From assembly GCA_035772405.1 (NCBI GenBank), contig JAYKKM010000035.1, positions 27,501 to 91,500 on the forward strand: a stretch of DNA of 64,000 bases, written 5' to 3'. Both the position numbers and the translations under genes were made by a program. Positions 44,855-57,250 of this stretch are shown in pieces. Origin of the DNA: Chrysogorgia sp. JL179-B06 (taxonomy: Eukaryota > Cnidaria > Anthozoa > Scleralcyonacea > Chrysogorgiidae). The first letter of the stretch is position 1, and every line of letters begins with the position of its first letter. Under the pieces are notes generated by a model. The model was given only the letters and a program-made list of their open reading frames with translations, was not told the DNA's origin and did no database searches.

Positions 44855-45344
44855 AGTATCACACTTCATTGGAAGATGGTTTACTGTTGGTGATAGTGGA
44901 TATGGACTAAAGCCCTATACCTGATGACACCATATGATAAGCAAACCAACGTTCCTTCAATCGTTCACAGAAAAACAAGAGTGATAATTGAGCAGGTATT
45001 TGGGCGTTGGAAGAGAAGGTTTCATCTCCGGCCTTCACTCTGAAATCAGAATGCAGTCAGAAAAAGTATGCTTGCTCATTGGAGCTTGTAGTTGTGGTGT
45101 TTTACATAACATTGCTGTTACGTTTAATGAGCCAATTAATGGAAGATGATGTGGAACAAATTAGGGATGAACCAAATATTCAGCCATATCAAGGAGGAGA
45201 AGAGGGAATTAAAACTGCTTATCAGAGACCACATTGCAAATAACCTTTTTCAATTTTAATACATGCAGTATATATAACTATATAATGATCTTTTAATAAC
45301 ATTTAATACATAAATATATAGCAATTCAAAAACTATTCAGAGCG

Positions 45345-45475
45345 TTTCAAATGTCGAACTTTTCATATGCTGAATCTAATTTAAATTAGCAATATCGTCA
45401 AACTCATTTGCATTAGTTATTATGAGATTTATGGTGAAAGAAAATTTCGAGTGTTGAAATATATAGAATTATATA
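45345..45475. repeat. MITE remnant (CAAATGTCGAACTTTTCAT) followed by a SINE fragment
   Basis: 45345-45420 resembles the 22032-22151 MITE. 45425-45460 (GATTTATGGTGAAAGAAAAT) matches the 276-bp SINE family. Confidence 0.55.
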
Positions 45476-45499
45476 CAATTATATATTAATGCAGAGGAG

Positions 45500-45720
45500 G
45501 ATGGCCAAGGCTAGCACGTCTTTCGGTCGGCCTCGCCATGCCCAGAGACTCTAGAACAACCACCATGTGTCGACGCGGGTCAATGGAAAGATCTACCGTG
45601 CAATTGTGCTATCTACTGTCCAGGCCTCGGCTCCGTATAGCAGGGTATACAGGCGGCAGCAATCTCGTTCCCAGAGCCTGCGTTCCCCCTGACCTGCGGG
45701 GGGAAACTGAGACTCTGGGA
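45500..45720 (+). pseudogene. LINE fragment with a 26-bp internal inversion
   Basis: The frame reads VNGKIYRAIVLST and later VYRRQQ, the end of a LINE RT domain. Between them (45618-45643) 26 bp lie in reverse orientation. Read in reverse complement they give LLYGAEAWT, the residues expected there. See findings. 45660-45720 may be another small repeat (TCTCGTTCCCAGAGCCTGCG). Confidence 0.7.
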
Positions 45721-45837
45721 TAATCCATCGCCGGAAGTATTTTGATTGGCTGACTATAATTGGAATAATTAACACTTTTATTTCTGGGCTCGATTTCCAT
45801 ATAAATATCCCCAAATTTAAAACATAGTGGCTAACCC

Positions 45838-45895
45838 AAACCTTACCCTAATCCTAACCCTAACCCTCCACCTAATATATACTAACCCTAACTCT
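45838..45895. repeat. Short interstitial telomere-like (CCCTAA) repeat
   Basis: CCTAATCCTAACCCTAACCC and CTAACCCTAACTCTTACG, degenerate. Too short for a telomere. Confidence 0.6.
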
Positions 45896-46199
45896 TACGA
45901 TAATGTTTTATTTTAGAAATAACAGCTGATTTTAATTTCGACTTTTATTACCGATAGTCTATGTGACGTCATTTCGGGATTTTATATGGAAATGTCATGG
46001 ATTTATAATAAAAACAAACAAGAACAATGTTGTTCGAACAGGCGTTTACAAAATGTTTTGGAAGACCTCTCTATCTTCTATTAAGGCTTCTATGTGGGCG
46101 AATATTATTTGGCTTGGCTGGACAATCTGCTTATACGAGGACGGCGACGGCAGTGAAAGAAAAATAAATTTTAGTATTTGAATTAAACCACGGTCGATT

Positions 46200-46860
46200 G
46201 ACTAGCGTATTTAATACTCGCAGCTTGTTTTATGATCTCCAAAACGCTTCAATATTACTAAAACGATTGTAGTGTCTGACTGTTTAAGTCAGTCTTTAAT
46301 AGCGAACAGCTCTAATCTCTGCGAGTTTAAACCGTCGTCCTAAAGACGTGAAAATGCTCTCAGTGACGTTGTAAACAGAACGAGGACGGCCTTTAGATTA
46401 GGCTTGGGAATGAAAATTATTCATTGTTTTTGTTCCACATAAAGATTATTTTGTTTCAACGACGTTGACAGTTAGTACTTTTAAATTACGTCAAATTTAG
46501 TCAAACTTTTAAATTAGGTCGAATTACGGAAAGTTCATCATATACAATTGCTTCGTTCTATTGTAAAACCACATTTCATTTGATAACTATCAACAAGTAC
46601 ATCAATATAAACCTTCGACACATATTTAAAAAGATTTTAGAGCAACCTGGTTTGTATTTCTGCCTTTAAGTGCGGTTTCAAAAGTGGACGGCATCTGACG
46701 GGTATTCTATAATTGCTCCCAAATTGTGTCTTTTCCTTTCATATTGATGCTCCTTTATTACAATATCCCCTTTGTTCAGTTTTTGTAAAGACTTTCCTAA
46801 AGCTGCTTTCCTAAAGCTGAAAAATATAAATATCCTCGTCCGAAATCTCGTCAAATTATG
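46200..46860. other. No recognisable gene
   Basis: AT-rich. The short ORF at 45963-46181 is not protein-like. No repeats recognised. Confidence 0.4.
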
Positions 46861-47190
46861 CCAAAAGCAAAGTAAATGCTTGTTCGCAGGCCTCCCGGTT
46901 TATTGTCACGCATGCGTTCTTCGTAACCGGAGAACGACATGCCTTCGTGATGCGACATCTGCTCGATCATGAGGATAACCTGGAAGGACAAAGTGACAAA
47001 CAAGGAAATACTCGATCGGACAGGACTCCCTTCTATGGAAGATCTTCTGATCAAAAAGAATCTCCGGTGGACTGGCCATGCACCTCATGAGGATGTCGTC
47101 AGACAGGCTACCAAAACAGATCCTCTACTCTCAACTGTCTTCTGGTCACAGAAAGATAGGACGCCCTCGTCTAAGTATTTATATTAGTCG
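46860..47190 (+). pseudogene. LINE ORF C-terminal fragment
   Basis: 46969-47187 reads ITWKDKVTNKEILDRTGLPS, MEDLLIKKNLRWTGHAPHED, the 'W(Q/K)DxxxNxxVLxRAGLPSxxxxLxxxxLRWxGHVxRM' block found after the RT in several invertebrate LINE clades. 46860-46968 is in another frame and only weakly matches. Confidence 0.7.
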
Positions 47191-47359
47191 CTCTTAATAG
47201 CCAGATGTAATATGTCTAAACGGCTGTATTGTCTTCGTATAGATGATGAGATAGCACTGTTCGAGAAGAATTGATAAAAATCGCACGTGTGCTTGCTTAT
47301 TTCCTATTCATAACATATCAATCAATGTGTTAATATATACACTGCTGTATATAGTGATG

Positions 47360-47545
47360 TGGGAGAGCTTGGAGTAGACAGACGATAAATGGACGATCGT
47401 CAAGTTCTTATCAGAAAATGTTTTTGAGTCCCTGTAACCTTCTCACCGGCAATCACGAAGGTTACAGGTCCGATTCCCGTCCGTGACTCAAAAACATTTT
47501 TCTGAGGATAAAAGCACAATTTTAATATGTGTGGTAAGAACGTAC
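47360..47545 (+). repeat. tRNA-derived SINE
   Basis: GGAGTAGACAGACGATAAAT, GGACGATCGTCAAGTTCTTA, then a B-box-like GGTCCGATTCCCGTCCGTGA. Relatives are at 56378-56480 and 60095-60190, which share GACGATACATGGACGATCGT. Confidence 0.6.
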
Positions 47546-47639
47546 ATTTCAATAAATTTTACTTACTCTTAATGACATCGCGGCATTAAACTTAAATTTT
47601 TATTTTAGTAAATTGTTTGCCACTCAAGCTTAAACGCAA

Positions 47640-47745
47640 ACTCAGAAAAATGTTTCTGAGCCCCAGACGAGAATCGAACCCGCAACCTTCATGATCTCCG
47701 GTTAGACAACTAACCATGTTGCATTGAGCTACCTTTATCTACTAG
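47640..47745 (-). repeat. tRNA-like SINE head
   Basis: The minus strand reads GGTAGCTCAATGCAACATGG ... GGTTGCGGGTTCGATTCTCG, with A- and B-box-like elements. Confidence 0.6.
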
Positions 47746-47879
47746 GAAGTATTTTCACTTTCTATACACAATGTAAAAATGAATAGTTCTCCAAACATGC
47801 ACACGTGCGATTCTTGTGTCTACTAGAAGTTAAGCACACAAAGATATCACCGACCTTTGCATGGATGTTTTAGTGTCAG

Positions 47880-48600
47880 TTTGTTACTGATCACGTGACC
47901 TATAGTAGTTACGAAGTTAATCGGATATTTTGGGAGTTGAAAACTCATCTGATAGCCATACAAATAATAAATTCGGATATTAACCTCGTTTCGCCTCGGC
48001 CGTATGTATCCTTTTCTTCGTTTTCTCTACGGAAACCTCAAGCTAATACCTTTCCGTACATACCTCGATCTTTAACCTGTATATTATCAGGTATTTTTAA
48101 CGTTTTTAATTATATTCAGGTGGGCATATAACGTGGTTAAAGTGAGCCGTTAAAGTTAGGATGGTAGATATTTTCCAAGAATACAAGCAACAAGTTCTCA
48201 ACAGCAACTTCTGTAACCTTATAGAATATGTTATTAACGACCAGAAATACCGGTTTAGTCCAACTTCGCGACTTTTTTGTCCTTTTTGGTGGCTGCCGTG
48301 TTGCGAGGCGAAAGCGCCTTAAAGCATGCAAAAATAGCTTTTGGTCGTCATTAGTTTACTTGTAAAGTACATTATTATCTCTATTTAGCACGGCTTTGTT
48401 GGAATTTCCTGAAAAGTATTTTTACTCACAGACCACTTCATATAGAGATTGTAATCTGTGTCTCAATATACTCAACAGTCTAGTACTTTCCTTAAATTCC
48501 CGACTGTTTTCGACGAGTATACTTCATCCTTTCTTAAACGTTGATATGAAAGCAGTGTTGTTCAAAGACTAAAAGGTAATACCGAAATGGTGAATAACAA
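47880..48600. other. No recognisable gene
   Basis: Short ORFs at 47895-48131 (plus) and 48137-48331 (minus) show no family features. Confidence 0.4.
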
Positions 48601-48609
48601 GGTCTAACT

Positions 48610-48720
48610 TAAGACCTTATACGTTTCACTCTCTGATCGGAAGAGCCTTCGTTTGGAACGTGTTAGATCTCCTATATATTTGGCACCATTTCTGCAGTTC
48701 GCCAACTTTTAATGTTTTTG
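48610..48720. repeat. Penelope-terminal-type repeat
   Basis: ACGTTTCACTCTCTGATCGG followed by AAGAGCCTTCGTTTGGAACG, then TTAGATCTCCTATATATTTG. The same layout occurs at 53420-53600 and 55720-55850. Confidence 0.5.
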
Positions 48721-48884
48721 GTTCGTATCTTGCTTTTTAGAGAACGTATAAATTGTCACCTGCATGGTTGACTACTTTATAGACAACATTATTGAAAATC
48801 TATCGATCATGTGCTGCCTATAAGAATCATATATATATAGGAATGCACGGATATAGGCAACTCAGTCTCATGTGTCTTCCTATA

Positions 48885-49282
48885 AGGGACCGGTCGTCAT
48901 TTATGGCCGGCGTAGAAGAGGAAATGGTTGGGTAACTGAAAATTCTAAGACCTAAATGGTTGGGTAAAAAAATCAATTCTCTGTAGGGTTGGGTAGCAAA
49001 ATTTTCATGACTATTCATCATTTAAAATTGGAATCTATATTATCATCGGTTTTCCTTAGTCATTATTGCGCATGTATAGGGAGATAATAATCTGATGTAA
49101 CAGTAGGATCTGTCTGTATATCTATTTGAGTTTGTTATTAAAACGTGTATCGACGATATGCTGGGAATTGGGTTTTGTCTAAATTTTTTCTTCTACTGTT
49201 AAATTTCTGATCTTAATTTTGTTCAGCACCAAATCTATTTCTCTTCGGCTCCCACCCCGACCATAAATAATGACCGGTCCCT
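48885..49282. mobile_element. 398-bp TIR MITE (AGGGACCGGTC)
   Basis: Left AGGGACCGGTCGTCATTTAT, right ATAAATAATGACCGGTCCCT, with GGTTGGG / CCCACCCCGACC further in. No clear target duplication. Confidence 0.75.
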
Positions 49283-49289
49283 AATAGCT

Positions 49290-50605
49290 ACAATGTTTTG
49301 GCCAAACTCTGTGTCAATGTTTTAACCGAGCCAAATAAAGAAATAAGAAACGGTATACCCCGAGAGATCTGTTCCCATGAGAGACAACTGTTCTTGCGAA
49401 AGGTCTTAAGTTTGTTCCCGGGCCCATCAATCTATTTTCAGAATAAAGAAGATACCAAATCTTTCTTCCGCCGCATGCGCCTCGAAGCCTTTTTTCGTGA
49501 TAAGCCACTTTTAATAACGATAAGAATATTTTTGAAGAACTCAACCCCAATTATATGACCCCAAGAAATCGTCTTGGTCTCCACGCAAAGGCGATATTTC
49601 CTCTCTTGATCTTTTCGTAAGACAATGCATGCATGCCGCCATGACATTGATAAATTGCACCCTCCGCGCAGAAAACAAGTTCATAACCTTAATAAAGAAG
49701 AGCTTCTAGAAGAGTTTTAGTCATTGCGATGCCGAGATGACGTTGTCATAAAAACTGCGGACAAAGGTGGCGCTGTTGTTGTTTGGAGAGCAGACTTGTA
49801 TCGACAATTCAGTGACACCATGCATCTTTTATACTAATTTGAATTCCGATCCCTGCAGCACCACTCAATCTCACAAACATTCGTAGAAACTACTATCAAT
49901 AATTTCATCCAAGCCGCGGCGAATTGCCTTCCTCTACATCTAACTTTATATTGGATATAATATGCAAACGGGAAAAATTGGAGAACTTCAATGTGTCGAA
50001 AAATACTTAAGTAAGAGTAAATGGACGATTTTCCGCTTGTAGTTGTTCCGCAGATTTCAGTTTCCAGTTTTCTATAGATAACGTTATGTATCCTTTGGTT
50101 AAGAAGTTGCCTTCTTATATCAGCCATTTTCACCGATAACCCTTTGATATCTTTTCTCCATAATAAAAATATCCGTGATTGTGCCCTTAATTAACAAAAC
50201 ACCTCGGCACCAGCGGGAACATTTTCTTGCGGCCGTTCCCGCTGCTATACACATGCCCATTCCTCAATCCCACTACAGTTATTACTGCCCCCAAATCCGA
50301 CCACACAATCCGTAATAATTTTTTATGCATGTCCACCAGCATCATGTATTGCATTTCTTGCGATAAATACCGGTGAAACTGGACGACGCGTAAAATCAGT
50401 AACTTGTAGCCCGTCATTTCAACAGTTCTAAACTTCTAACCGTCCATTTGGTTTCAGACATGAAAGTCTGTGCCCAGATGGTAACAATAACCGCAAACGG
50501 CAAGAGAAGCCCTGTTTATTTTATTTCATCTCGTCGTACTTTGATGAAGGGCTCCGCTCGAAACGTCAGTATCTCGGCAGTTCACCTCCTTTTCGCTTTG
50601 TTAAA
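49290..50605 (+). pseudogene. Penelope-like element, internally deleted
   Basis: 49300-49560 reads LRKVLSLFPGPSIYFQNKED and FFRRMRLEAFF, the N-terminal part. 49730-49840 reads DDVVIKTADKGGAVVVWRAD, the Penelope RT entry motif (TKADKGGAVVV). The rest of the RT is missing. 50110-50430 is the C-terminal part, with SAIFTDNP-like, GTFSCGRSR-like and CISCDKYR/GETGRR GIY-YIG traces in several frames. The 3' end GATGAAGGGCTCCGCTCGAA (50544) matches the 10.1 kb copy. Confidence 0.8.
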
Positions 50606-50619
50606 TAAATAAGAGCATG

Positions 50620-52648
<2,029 letters not shown>

Positions 52649-53293
52649 GTGTGTATAATACATATATAGTGTATATAGTTTCAAAAGCTTCATATAACGT
52701 TACCCATGTCTTAAATCACATATGTATCAATAGTTACATATTCTCCAATTTTAACAAATGCATTTAACAATCGAAGTTGAGCGGAAATGATTCAAGTGAA
52801 AAGAATCATGTATTTCCAGACATGATGCAATAACATAATGTTGACAGACTATAGTCTATATACATAGAATTATATAATATGCGAACCAATTCGTAGGCGC
52901 ATCTATATATATCAAGTTACTGATCTCCATATGAACTCAACAAAAAAATTTCACATATACACGCAGTTAAATTTTTAGGACTTTCTGATGCTGGAAATGT
53001 TGAAGCTTCTCAACTTTCGTATTCAGATCGGACGAACTGTTATAAAACAAAAAAGACAAAAAACATAAAAATGGAGAAAGTCAGCTTTTTGTCGCTTTTC
53101 AACAATGTAGGGTCGAATTTCTCTCCTGCATGAGACGGCGCAACGAGTATTGTCGACTAAAAAGACCAGTTTCAATTCCATGATAATATAACTATTTAGC
53201 CGTCGTCTGATACATCCTATATTCCTAGCATAACTCAATTCAATAGTCTAATACTGTAAAACTTGGTGTACGTGCTACCGAAATGGCGTGTAC
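52649..53293. other. No recognisable gene
   Basis: AT-rich. The short minus-strand ORF 53023-53238 has no family features. Confidence 0.4.
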
Positions 53294-53400
53294 GCCTTCA
53301 CCATTTCGCTCGCCGCTAGCGAAATATTTCCACAATGACATCATTTTTTACAATGTCATCGGCGAAATGTTTCTCTAGCGGCGAGCGAATAGTGAAGTGG
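53294..53400. mobile_element. 107-bp foldback MITE
   Basis: CCTTCACCATTTCGCTCGCC / GGCGAGCGAATAGTGAAG arms, with GCTAG.GAAA.ATTTC and ATGACAT inner matches. Confidence 0.75.
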
Positions 53401-53419
53401 AAAACGGGCTTAACGTTTC

Positions 53420-53600
53420 ATCAAAGGCCGTCCATCAAAGAATGAAACGTAAAAGTTTTAAACGTAAAAGATTTACGTTTCACTCTCTGACGAATGGCCT
53501 TCGCTTGAAAGTTAAACCTCCTCCACACTATTTCGACAGTACATGTCAACTTTGAGATTATTAGATTTGCCTACGCAGGACAGCACGTTTGTGTTACTCG
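53420..53600. repeat. Penelope-terminal-type repeat; related copy at 55720-55850
   Basis: ACGTTTCACTCTCTGACGAA then TGGCCTTCGCTTGAAAGTTA, CCTCC.CCACACTATTTCG, TGCCTACGCA.GACAGCAC. The tail recurs at 55749-55835. Confidence 0.55.
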
Positions 53601-53805
53601 AATCAATCTATATCATTCAGAAACATGAGTTATTGAGATAAAATCGTACAACAACTAGGTTGACCGTACTATATACATATTTACATATATGCCACAATTA
53701 TATACATATTTACAAATTTGGAATGGAGCTATAGACATACACCAACATACACTTTATATATTTTTTAACGGAGAGAGGCTGACTGCCCGAACCGGAAATC
53801 GAACC

Positions 53806-53983
53806 GTAGCCTCCTCCGCAGGCAACTCTGTAGGTCTGTAGCTTCTTTTTCCCCGAGCCGTAAAATAGCTTCCAACGCTGTTTTCCCTATACTTCCCTGC
53901 AATCCCAGCCAAAACATTGCTCGCACAGCCTTGGAAGCGATTTGACTCCAAAGAAGCCACAGAGTTGCCTGCGGAGGAGGCTA
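53806..53983. mobile_element. 178-bp hAT-type MITE in a tRNA-like B-box
   Basis: GTAGCCTCCTCCGCAGGCAA at the left and TTGCCTGCGGAGGAGGCTA at the right. ATCGAACC on both sides (53798-53805, 53984-53991). The target GG(A/G)AATCGAACC is the reverse complement of a tRNA B-box. Confidence 0.85.
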
Positions 53984-53999
53984 ATCGAACCCAAGCTAT

Positions 54000-54120
54000 C
54001 TATATGTACCAGCGCTTTTACCACTTAACTATATTGAGCTCATGCAGTGGTAAGAGCGCTAGTACGTTAAACTAGAAAACTTGGGTTCTATTCACGGTTG
54101 CGGCAGCGAGATTAATTTTC
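54000..54120. repeat. tRNA-like inverted pair
   Basis: CAGCGCTTTTACCACTTAAC ... and GCAGTGGTAAGAGCGCTAGT face each other across ATATTGAGCTCAT. A GGGTTCTATTC B-box-like follows. Confidence 0.5.
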
Positions 54121-54332
54121 AAAAACACTTTATGAACATATATATCTATATATCTATATATTGTTTACGACCTTCAACTTAAGTTTAAGTCTGTAAGGCA
54201 AACATAAAAAATGTACTGTAGCCTAAAATTTCTTTATTCTATTGATAATAAATTATAAATTAACATAAGCCATTAATCATTATATGAATAGTCTGAAGTG
54301 AACAATAAAAGTTGCACACCAAGGTTTTCTAT

Positions 54333-54989
54333 TCAGTGTGGTGGCTGTTTTTCAGACTTTAACAGTCTTCTTTCCACCATTTGAGAGGAAATTTCGCGAA
54401 ATATTTTGTCGGTGTTGATACCAAGCAAGGCAGAAGTGACAGCGAAGCAGCATTTCCTTTCTTTGCTAAGTTCAATTGCTTCTTCCGTTGTAACTACCTG
54501 TTCCGTTGAAGGCTTATCACATTTGTTACCACACAAGTATAACGGCACATCATTCCCTTTTACTTTCACTACTTCGTTTATTGTCTCTTTAGCTTTCTCG
54601 AACGACTCTCGACTGTTTAAATCATACATCACTATGAATGCTTGTCCTTCAGTGATCGCCAAATGACGCATGGCTGGAAATCGATAAGATCCATCCGTAT
54701 CGTAAATACGCAATAACACCGTTGTATGAAAAGATCTTAACGTGTAGTGTCCATCATAAACATCTTCCAGAGTCGCCTCGTGTGACATTGGAAATGGTTT
54801 GCCGAGAAAGCGCTTTATCAATGCGGTCTTTCCACTTTCACTTGCCCCTAGCACGACCAGTTTTACTCGGAAACTTTGTTGGGTATCCCTTCTGATTTTT
54901 TTCGATGGTTCCGACTGACATTGAACGATTCGAACAAGATTCTTAAAGTTTACCTTCTGTTTTTCCATAACTTCTGGTAACGGTGGCAT
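54333..54989 (-). CDS. Ras-like small GTPase (RASD/DiRas-like), intronless
   Basis: A 218-codon single-exon gene if the first ATG (54987-54989, GAAATGCC context, purine at -3) is used. The open frame extends seven codons further but starts at TTG. Counting from that TTG, G1 is GASESGKT (55-62), the switch I region has EATLEDVYDGHY, G3 is DTDGSYRFPAMR (104-115), G4 is GNKCDK (161-166), and G5 is TSA (192-194). The position equivalent to Ras Gln61 is Ser, and Ala59 is Asp. DiRas/RASD-type proteins likewise lack Gln61 and have FPAMRRLSI-like sequence here, which suggests very low GTPase activity. It has a 45-residue N-terminal extension and no C-terminal CAAX box (ends KQPPH), so membrane attachment by prenylation is not predicted. 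An AATAAA lies on the minus strand at about 54233-54238. The frame is intact, so this is a plausible living host gene, or a retained retrocopy. Confidence 0.88.
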   Translation of the reverse strand: MPPLPEVMEKQKVNFKNLVRIVQCQSEPSKKIRRDTQQSFRVKLVVLGASESGKTALIKRFLGKPFPMSHEATLEDVYDGHYTLRSFHTTVLLRIYDTDGSYRFPAMRHLAITEGQAFIVMYDLNSRESFEKAKETINEVVKVKGNDVPLYLCGNKCDKPSTEQVVTTEEAIELSKERKCCFAVTSALLGINTDKIFREISSQMVERRLLKSEKQPPH

Positions 54990-55019
54990 TTCGATCACTT
55001 CCTTGTTCAAAATCGTGAC

Positions 55020-56220
55020 CCTTGCTTATGAGTTACTTATCTGCACTGAACTAAACCCTCGTGCTGTTTATAATACTGCATATTGATACCAATCAGGGTT
55101 CACCGCAGGAAGCGGTTGGCATGCCTCAAAAGCATCCAGGCATAGCCGCGTTCTTGTTGAAACTGTCATACCGGAGTGGCTTACAAGTGGATATTAAAAA
55201 CAAGTCTAGCAACGTTGATTTACTATTGTTTGGTTAGATCACGCATAATAATAAACTGAGCTCCTAAAGATTCGTTGCTATATCGCAAGCTTTGATAACC
55301 CACCGACAAAACTATAGTGAGTAGTGGGCGAAAACGACTCGGAATGTTTTGAATAGAGTTGCTAGAAATATGAGTTGCGGAGGAAATCGTTGAATAGAAA
55401 TAATCAATCAATTGTCTAAGAAAAACGGAGAAAGAAGTTAGCATTGAATATTCAAGAAATACCAATATTAATTGCACCCGTGATGGTTTTTTAAGGATTT
55501 TGTGACTTAATTCATCTTCAAAACGTCAACTGTGCGTATTTTTCCCAAACGAAAGTGTTGTTTTGATGCACTGTTTTCAATGGCGAATATACTACGTCTG
55601 TGACGTCAAACTAAGAGTTACGGTGCCTGTATTGTTTTCTCTACAGCACGCGATTAAAGACCAGGAATTATAAGGTAGATAGATTGATAAAACCCAAACA
55701 ACTACAGCTTTGTAGGTTTAATCGGGAGGGACCGTCCAAATAACATTAGATCTCCTGTACACACTATTTCGGAGGTATACGTCAACCTTAATTTAGAGTT
55801 GTTTTTTTAATACTGCATGCCTACGCAACACAGCACTTTTATATCATGCTGGCGATAAGTCGTTCTAGAAATAAACAGCAATGTTCCAAGGGAATTTCGT
55901 CATGATTATGCAATACACTAGTTTTACTAGGTATATACGGCATTCTTACAATTGCAGTGGTCGGAAATACTCGACGCAGCCTTAGCTCATAGTCACTCAT
56001 GAATAATAAGGAGTACTTACTTAGCTTCCTTAATTGGTATAGAACAATATCATACAGTTAATGGTAAACATTTTTGTCATTTCACCCTCGCCAAAGAATG
56101 TAGACTGAAGTTCAATGACAATATGTCTCATATCTTCTATCGAGGCGCGCCATTTCGCTGAGGCATGCATTGCAATATACGTACACATAATAATGATAAA
56201 CCTAATAAACTCGACATAGG
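55020..56220. other. No recognisable gene; one Penelope-terminal repeat
   Basis: Upstream flank of the GTPase gene. 55720-55850 is the repeat described at 53420-53600. The short ORF 55223-55477 (minus) has no family features. Confidence 0.5.
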
Positions 56221-56224
56221 CATA

Positions 56225-56330
56225 TGGAACAAAGACAATTAATTGAATAGATATGTTTCTAGTTGTTACATAGAGAAATGCTACATGAAGGATTTATGCA
56301 GTTAAAAACAAGTCGTGACGTCAGTGACGA
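56225..56330. repeat. Dispersed repeat, near-identical copy at 63895-64000
   Basis: TGGAACAAAGACAATTAATT ... AAGTCGTGACGT(G)CAGTGACGA. Two differences in about 105 bp. Confidence 0.9.
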
Positions 56331-56377
56331 ATTATTCACCGGATAACTCAACGCCAACGCGACAGTTTGGACAACAC

Positions 56378-56480
56378 ATGGACGATCGTGAAGCTCATAT
56401 CTTTACGTTCCGGACAGGAATCGAACCTGTAAACTTCTGATTGCCAGTGAGACTCTCTAAACATTGAGCTACCGAGATAT
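56378..56480 (-). repeat. tRNA-like SINE head
   Basis: The minus strand reads CTCGGTAGCTCAATGTTTAG ... TACAGGTTCGATTCCTGTCC, with good A and B boxes, followed by the shared GACGATCGTCCATGT segment. Confidence 0.65.
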
Positions 56481-56739
56481 AGTGACTGCCGCATAGACAG
56501 TGCATCGTTATTCATAGTACATATACTTTGGTGGCCGAGGCGTTAGAGCGACGTGTGACTAAAGAGAGGAATCCAGTCCGGCATATCCATTGTACCCAAT
56601 CCCCAAAACAACAAAGATCCTAACCCAAACCCATCGCCTTATTGATTTTCTAACCCTTATTAGTTTTCTAACGGCTATCTTTAAAACCAGGAACGGGGAA
56701 TCGGAGAACGGAACGGGGAACGGAACGGAACTTTAAAAG

Positions 56740-56940
56740 CCGGAATCTTTAAAAGGGGGAATCTTTAAAAGCCGGAATCTTTAAAAGGGGGAATCTTTAA
56801 AAGGGGGAATCTTTAAAAGGGGGAATCTTTAAAAGGGGGAATCTTTAAAAGGGGGAATCTTTAAAAGGGGGAATCTTTAAAAGGGGGAATCTTTAAAAGG
56901 GGGAATCTTTAAAAGGGGGAATCTTTAAAAGGGGGAATCT
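56740..56940. repeat. 16-bp minisatellite GGGGGAATCTTTAAAA (left TIR)
   Basis: About 13 copies; a CCGG variant appears at the outer side. Confidence 0.95.
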
Positions 56941-57250
56941 GCAAGGCTAATGACAGATATTCCAATACCACCAATGGGCGAGAAATCAAAATACACATAC
57001 AAAAGTATGGCAAACTGGTCCACGCAGATTCCCTTCAGTTGCACAATGTTAGGGTGGTTTAACTGACGTAGTAAACGCGCTTCCTTCACGAGTGTTTTTG
57101 TAGCAGTGTCGTCTGAATCCAGATACTTTATTTGACAACTATTTTCTCCTTGTCGGGAGCCGGTAGAACGGCCGTGAAAACGGCAGCAAGACCTCCACGA
57201 CCAATTTCTTCCTTGTTGATCAGGTTACTCAAAACGTGGCAAACCCTCAG
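56941..57250 (-). pseudogene. Protein kinase N-lobe fragment captured in the Mutator-like element
   Basis: The minus strand reads NLINKEEIGRGGLAAVFTAV (glycine-rich loop), KEKIVVK (VAxK-type lysine), then after a frameshift at about 57130 KYLDSDDTATKTLVKEARLL and RQLNHPNIVQLKGICVDQFA (helix C Glu and HPNIV). It ends shortly after the hinge, abutting the minisatellite at 56940. Only the N-lobe is present. The source gene is not in the window. The frameshift makes this copy non-coding. Confidence 0.78.

Larger units (their letters stand above)
37985..45243 (+). pseudogene. Second HARBI1-type transposase gene, broken by two insertions
   Basis: Piece 1 (about 38005-38135): VIGDTFGVDKSTVSRVVRDR and QEQFIQWPS, the helix-turn-helix part. 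The Gypsy element (38136-42677) follows. Piece 2 (about 42690-42818): CIDCTHIRIHAPYTHQNGYV, INVQTICDDK, with the first catalytic Asp, ending at a GTAAGC-like donor. About 1.2 kb of intron-like sequence follows. Piece 3 (44026-44130): RWSGSTHDSHIFRASQVIHQ, acceptor AAAATAG. A hAT element (44131-44854) splits it. Piece 4 (44863-45243): [40 protein letters not shown], with the third acidic residue, then a damaged helical tail. Frameshifts occur near 44055, 44900 and 44920. All three DDE-region motifs are recognisable, so decay is recent compared with the 32 kb copy. Confidence 0.82.

Noticed and set aside
45838..45895. Telomere
   Set aside because: Only a few degenerate CCCTAA units in the middle of other sequence. 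Best called an interstitial telomere-like repeat.
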